Assembly (NCBI GenBank): GCA_946630405.1
Contig: CAMOYW010000022.1
Span: forward strand, 1-8,896
Direction of reading: 5' to 3'
Origin: an uncultured Clostridia bacterium
Lineage (GTDB): Bacteria; Bacillota; Clostridia; Lachnospirales; CAG-274
Length of the DNA stretch: 8,896 nt
Of the stretch, positions 6,025 to 8,896 are shown piece after piece. The notes below the pieces were generated by a model that did not search any database, had not been told where the DNA came from, and was given only the letters and a program-made list of their open reading frames with translations. The position numbers and the translations under genes are program-made. Within the stretch, counting starts at the first letter, position 1. Each line of letters begins with the position of its first letter.

Positions 6025-6942
6025 ATGATAGATAAAGTCGTAACAGAAGTTAAAAAGGTAATACAAGGCAAGGATGAAATAATAAAGGGTGTGCTTTCTG
6101 CGCTCCTTTGCGGCGGACATGTACTTCTTGAAGATGTACCGGGTGTCGGCAAGACCACCCTTGCAATTGCCATGTCGAGGGTACTTGGCTTACAGTGCAA
6201 CAGAATACAGTTCACTCCCGATGTTATGCCCACAGACGTGACGGGTTTTTCCATGTATAACAAAAAGACAGACTCGTTTGAATATGTGCCGGGTTCCGTT
6301 ATGTGTAATATTTTGCTTGCAGATGAAATAAACCGTACCTCGCCAAAGACACAGGCGGCTCTTTTGCAGGTAATGGAAGAGGGCAAAGTGACGGTGGACG
6401 GTGAAACGAGAAATGTGCCGAAGCCTTTTGTTGTAATTGCCACTCAAAACCCTTACGGCTCAGCAGGTACGCAAAGGCTTCCTCAATCACAGACAGACCG
6501 CTTTTTGATGAGGCTTAGTATGGGCTACCCCGACAGAGAGGGTGAGATAAACATACTAAAAGGCAAAGGTATGTCAAATATAGATTCCCTTACGGAAGTT
6601 TTGAACAAGGACGATATTGCAAGGCTGCAAGCTGAATGTGATTCGGTGTACGTAAGTGAAGAACTTTACGGAATGATGACAGATATTTCCGCAGCCACAA
6701 GAGTAAGCGATATGTTCGATATGGGTATCAGCCCGAGAGGTACACTTGCCATACTTAAATGCGCAAAGGCAACGGCGTATATGGAAGGCAGAGACTATAT
6801 CGTACCCGAGGATATTATAGCGGTGATAGAGCCTTCCTGTGCGCACAGAGTGGAATTAAGCGAAAGTGCAAAGCTGTCGGGTTACGACAGTGCAAGGGCG
6901 CTTGATGAGGTGGCAAGAAAAGTAATGAGGGATTCTCGTTGA
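6025..6942 (+). CDS. MoxR family AAA+ ATPase
   Basis: A 305-residue cytoplasmic ATPase of the MoxR branch, thought to act as a chaperone in assembly or activation of membrane or metal-binding complexes with DUF58/VWA partners. Visible motifs: Walker A EDVPGVGKTT (36-45), Walker B ILLADEINR (96-104), sensor 1 ATQNP (139-143), LPQSQTDRF with the arginine finger candidate R159, and the lid motif ISPRGTLA with sensor 2 candidate R238. Length is normal for the family. The usual ATQNPxxxxGTYPLPEAQLDRF reads ATQNPYGSAGTQRLPQSQTDRF here, within family variation. The ribosome site is weak (GTGGTGG, 4 bases before ATG), so expression is probably modest. It overlaps the DUF58 gene by 4 bases, indicating a translationally coupled operon. 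Assignment is secure; the substrate is unknown. Confidence 0.95.
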   Translation: MIDKVVTEVKKVIQGKDEIIKGVLSALLCGGHVLLEDVPGVGKTTLAIAMSRVLGLQCNRIQFTPDVMPTDVTGFSMYNKKTDSFEYVPGSVMCNILLADEINRTSPKTQAALLQVMEEGKVTVDGETRNVPKPFVVIATQNPYGSAGTQRLPQSQTDRFLMRLSMGYPDREGEINILKGKGMSNIDSLTEVLNKDDIARLQAECDSVYVSEELYGMMTDISAATRVSDMFDMGISPRGTLAILKCAKATAYMEGRDYIVPEDIIAVIEPSCAHRVELSESAKLSGYDSARALDEVARKVMRDSR

Positions 6943-7973
6943 AAACCGATTTCAGAAGGCTTGAAGCCATAGAACGCTACAACAAAATAATTTATGTTAT
7001 ATTGATAGTTGTGATATTGGGTGCCTTGGCATATGTATATCACAGCTATGAATTGGTTATCGTACTTGCTGTATTTGCCGCATTTTTGATAATTTCAAAT
7101 ATATTTAATATATTTATAGCCCGAAATATCACTTTTTTGGTTTCTTTTGAAGATGAATATGTAAAGCGTGGCAATAAAACAAAGGTGATCATAGTTGCCC
7201 GTAACAAAAAGATCCTTCCCGTTATGAAGCTTGGGTTTTATCTTAGGATGAAAGCTATGTATTCCGATGGTGAGCAGAGAAGATATTTTAATATTTCAGT
7301 TCCCGCTTACGGTGAGAGAAAAACAGAGATATATATCACACCTCAGCTGAGCGGCAGGATCGTGTTTAGTATAGAGCAAGCGCTTGCAAGTGAGGTGCTT
7401 GCATTTAAAAGTAAAGAGGTAGACAGTGGCGGAAACTTCGTGGTCGATGTGCTTCCCTCGGAAGTGAATGTCAGCTCCTTACCCAAAAGTGCGGAAGGAA
7501 TTGCCGACGAAGGGGAGCGCATACGCAGGGATGAAGCGGGCTCCGAGGTGCTTGAAATAAGAGAATACGCTCCGGGCGACAGTCTAAAAAGCATCCATTG
7601 GAAAATGAGTGCTAAAAAAGATGAACTCTATGTCAGAGTTCGAGGCGATAATATGTTCAATTGTGCCGTGCTTTTGTTTGAGCTTACAAGGGCGGATATA
7701 AACGGTGTGCTTGACGTTGTGTACAGCACCTGTCTTGACTTTGCCGAGCATAATGAGCCGCTCAGGCTCTATTGGGCGGGTGCGGGTGAAGAAAAATTGA
7801 GCCTGTACGATATAAACGAAAAGGATGACATAAATAAGGCATTTAAGAGCATTTATTCGTCGCAGACCGCCGCAAACGGAGCATCCTTGCGTGCGGCAAG
7901 AAGGCAGCTTTCAAACGGAAGTGTGATGTATATTTCCGACTCTCAAAAGGGTATAAGGAATATCAGATTGTAG
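6939..7973 (+). CDS. DUF58 domain membrane protein, partner of MoxR
   Basis: A 344-residue protein with two N-terminal membrane segments (about residues 16-34 and 37-60), then a soluble beta-rich region and the DUF58 core. The family signature is present at 208-225 (REYAPGDSLKSIHWKMSA), with the invariant Gly-Asp and His-Trp. DUF58 proteins are almost always encoded beside a MoxR ATPase, and the core resembles a VWA-like fold; molecular function is unsettled. The start is TTG (6939-6941) within the TTGA overlap with the moxR stop, supported by GAGGG (6927-6931) 7 bases upstream; no ATG fits in frame. The C-terminus is short compared with many DUF58 proteins, and the transglutaminase-like gene that often follows is missing. 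Identity is secure; function is inferred from partnership. Confidence 0.93.
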   Translation: MKTDFRRLEAIERYNKIIYVILIVVILGALAYVYHSYELVIVLAVFAAFLIISNIFNIFIARNITFLVSFEDEYVKRGNKTKVIIVARNKKILPVMKLGFYLRMKAMYSDGEQRRYFNISVPAYGERKTEIYITPQLSGRIVFSIEQALASEVLAFKSKEVDSGGNFVVDVLPSEVNVSSLPKSAEGIADEGERIRRDEAGSEVLEIREYAPGDSLKSIHWKMSAKKDELYVRVRGDNMFNCAVLLFELTRADINGVLDVVYSTCLDFAEHNEPLRLYWAGAGEEKLSLYDINEKDDINKAFKSIYSSQTAANGASLRAARRQLSNGSVMYISDSQKGIRNIRL

Positions 7974-7974
7974 G

Positions 7975-8003
7975 TTGCCAAAAATCGTGTTTTTTGGTAT
8001 AAT
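7975..8003 (+). promoter_or_regulatory. Sigma-A promoter of ybaB-recR
   Basis: TTGCCA (7975-7980), a 17-base spacer and a perfect TATAAT (7998-8003) preceded by TGG (extended -10). The -35 begins 2 bases after the DUF58 stop codon. Start expected near 8010, leaving a leader of about 32 bases. This separates ybaB-recR from the moxR unit. Confidence 0.82.
7978..7997. repeat. Inverted repeat within the ybaB promoter spacer
   Basis: CCAAAAA (7978-7984) and TTTTTGG (7991-7997) are perfect inverted arms around TCGTGT, filling the space between the -35 and the -10. It could be a repressor operator, or a weak A/T-rich terminator for the moxR-DUF58 transcript. Neither can be decided from the sequence. 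Confidence 0.4.
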
Positions 8004-8041
8004 CAAGCAAAATATATATTTACATATATGGAGGAAATGAA

Positions 8042-8389
8042 ATGGCAAAAGGATTTAACGGCGGCTTCGGCGGCATGAATATGAATAACCTCATGAAGCA
8101 GGCTCAGAAGATGCAAAAGCAGATGGAAGAGGCTCAAAAGGAGCTTGAAACAAAGGAATATGAGGTCACAAGCGGCGGTGGTGCCGTTAAGATAAAAATG
8201 AGCGGCAAGAAGGAAATTACAGCCGTTGAGATAAAGCCCGAGGTCGTAGATCCCGACGATATAGAAATGCTTCAGGACCTTATCATGACAGCCGTAAACG
8301 AGGCTATAAGACAGGCGGACGAAGCTGCTGCATCCACTATGGGCGGCATCACAGGCCTTGGCACAAACGGCTTATCGGGTCTTTTCTGA
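8042..8389 (+). CDS. ybaB: YbaB/EbfC family nucleoid-associated protein
   Basis: A 115-residue small DNA-binding protein that forms dimers resembling tweezers and is linked to nucleoid organisation and RecFOR-type repair. It has a Gly-rich N-terminus, a long amphipathic helix (about residues 14-37, NMNNLMKQAQKMQKQMEEAQ), a beta region and the family motif EVVDPDDIEMLQDLI (about 68-82), then a Gly-rich tail. Length is typical. The start follows GGAGG (8030-8034) by 7 bases; an ATG at 8037 is out of frame. It is followed directly by recR with a 1-base gap. In many Bacillota dnaX precedes ybaB-recR; here it does not, and ybaB has its own promoter. Confidence 0.96.
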   Translation: MAKGFNGGFGGMNMNNLMKQAQKMQKQMEEAQKELETKEYEVTSGGGAVKIKMSGKKEITAVEIKPEVVDPDDIEMLQDLIMTAVNEAIRQADEAAASTMGGITGLGTNGLSGLF

Positions 8390-8390
8390 T

Positions 8391-8896
8391 ATGAATTACT
8401 ACGGTGATTCGATAAATAAGCTTATAGAGCAGTTTGCCCGACTTCCGGGTATAGGCGGCAGGAGCGCCCAAAGGCTTGCCTTTTATGTGGTGAATATGCC
8501 CGAAGAAGAGGCAAAGGCGTTTGCGGACAGCATACTAAACGCCAAGTCCGAGGTCAGGCTTTGCAGCGTATGCTGCAACCTTACCGATGGAGAAGTTTGC
8601 CCGATATGCTCTAACGAAAAACGCTCACATTCCACGATAATGGTGGTGGAATCGCCGAGAGATATGGCGGCGTATGAAAGAACGGGCGAATTCAGAGGTG
8701 TTTACCACGTTCTTCACGGAGCTATATCCCCTATGAAGGATATAGGACCCGAGGACATAAAAATAAAAGAACTTCTTTCAAGACTTGACGATAGCACGGA
8801 AGAAGTGATACTTGCCAACAATCCCACGGTAGAGGGCGAGGCAACGGCAATGTATCTTTCTAAACTCATAAAGCCGATGGGAATAAAGGTGAGCCG
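8391..8896 (+). CDS. recR: Recombination protein RecR, 3' partial
   Basis: RecR acts with RecO (and RecF) to load RecA on single-stranded DNA gaps. The first 168 residues are present and the gene runs off the window; about 30 more are expected from the usual length near 198. Visible in order: the helix-hairpin-helix LPGIGGRSAQRLAF (18-31), a four-Cys zinc finger with C58, C61, C70 and C73 (CxxC-x8-CxxC) plus an extra C62 where Gly is common, then a Toprim domain from TIMVVE (E87) through HVLHGAISPM to LANNPTVEGEATA (141-153). The ATG lies one base after the ybaB stop (TGATATG) and has no clear Shine-Dalgarno site, so translation is probably coupled to ybaB. Identity is very secure. Confidence 0.97.
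   Translation, partial: MNYYGDSINKLIEQFARLPGIGGRSAQRLAFYVVNMPEEEAKAFADSILNAKSEVRLCSVCCNLTDGEVCPICSNEKRSHSTIMVVESPRDMAAYERTGEFRGVYHVLHGAISPMKDIGPEDIKIKELLSRLDDSTEEVILANNPTVEGEATAMYLSKLIKPMGIKVS

Noticed and set aside
8445..8465. RecR helix-hairpin-helix GIGGR instead of the common GIGPK as a functional oddity
   Set aside because: That position varies among RecR proteins, and the zinc finger and Toprim motifs are intact.

Overview
The window reads as chromosomal DNA from a Gram-positive anaerobe of the Bacillota, most likely class Clostridia from a gut or rumen setting. The basis is a clostridial-type multidomain pectin methylesterase, a secreted protein ending in a 'copper amine oxidase N-terminal-like' (stalk) domain, strong Shine-Dalgarno sites, sigma-A promoters with 17-base spacers, AGA/ATA-rich codon use in most genes, and a ybaB-recR pair. 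The species cannot be fixed from this sequence. All genes lie on the + strand.

Layout. (1) Positions 1-2671 hold the 3' part of a large pectinesterase gene (CE8 fold, catalytic residues intact); its true start is upstream of the window. A strong hairpin terminator follows. (2) Positions 2751-3200 form an AT-rich regulatory region: 11-base phased A-tract repeats, then two successive promoter cassettes. Each cassette has a pair of TTACA boxes 11 bases apart, a -35, a 17-base spacer and an extended -10, and the two look like diverged copies of each other. A 5'-end hairpin and a perfect ribosome binding site complete the leader. (3) Positions 3201-5666 encode an 821-residue secreted protein of repeated beta modules plus a C-terminal stalk domain. 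Its codon use is strongly biased, unlike its neighbours, so it is probably one of the cell's most abundant surface proteins. A strong terminator follows. (4) Positions 5735-6024 hold another promoter and a compact palindromic element that can fold into a multibranched structure with an alternative pairing. (5) Positions 6025-7973 encode a MoxR ATPase and a DUF58 membrane protein, overlapping by 4 bases (TTG start inside the TTGA overlap). (6) A sigma-A promoter starts immediately after the DUF58 stop codon and drives ybaB and recR (recombinational repair), with recR cut by the window end.

How the genes relate. The pectinesterase (pectin de-esterification outside the cell) and the major surface protein may both act at the envelope, but each has its own terminator and they appear to be separate units. 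MoxR-DUF58 pairs are usually linked to envelope or protein-complex maturation; here there is no adjacent transglutaminase-like gene. ybaB-recR is housekeeping DNA repair and is detached from its frequent upstream partner dnaX. The most interesting non-coding signals are the duplicated promoter/operator cassette and the folded repeat element before moxR.
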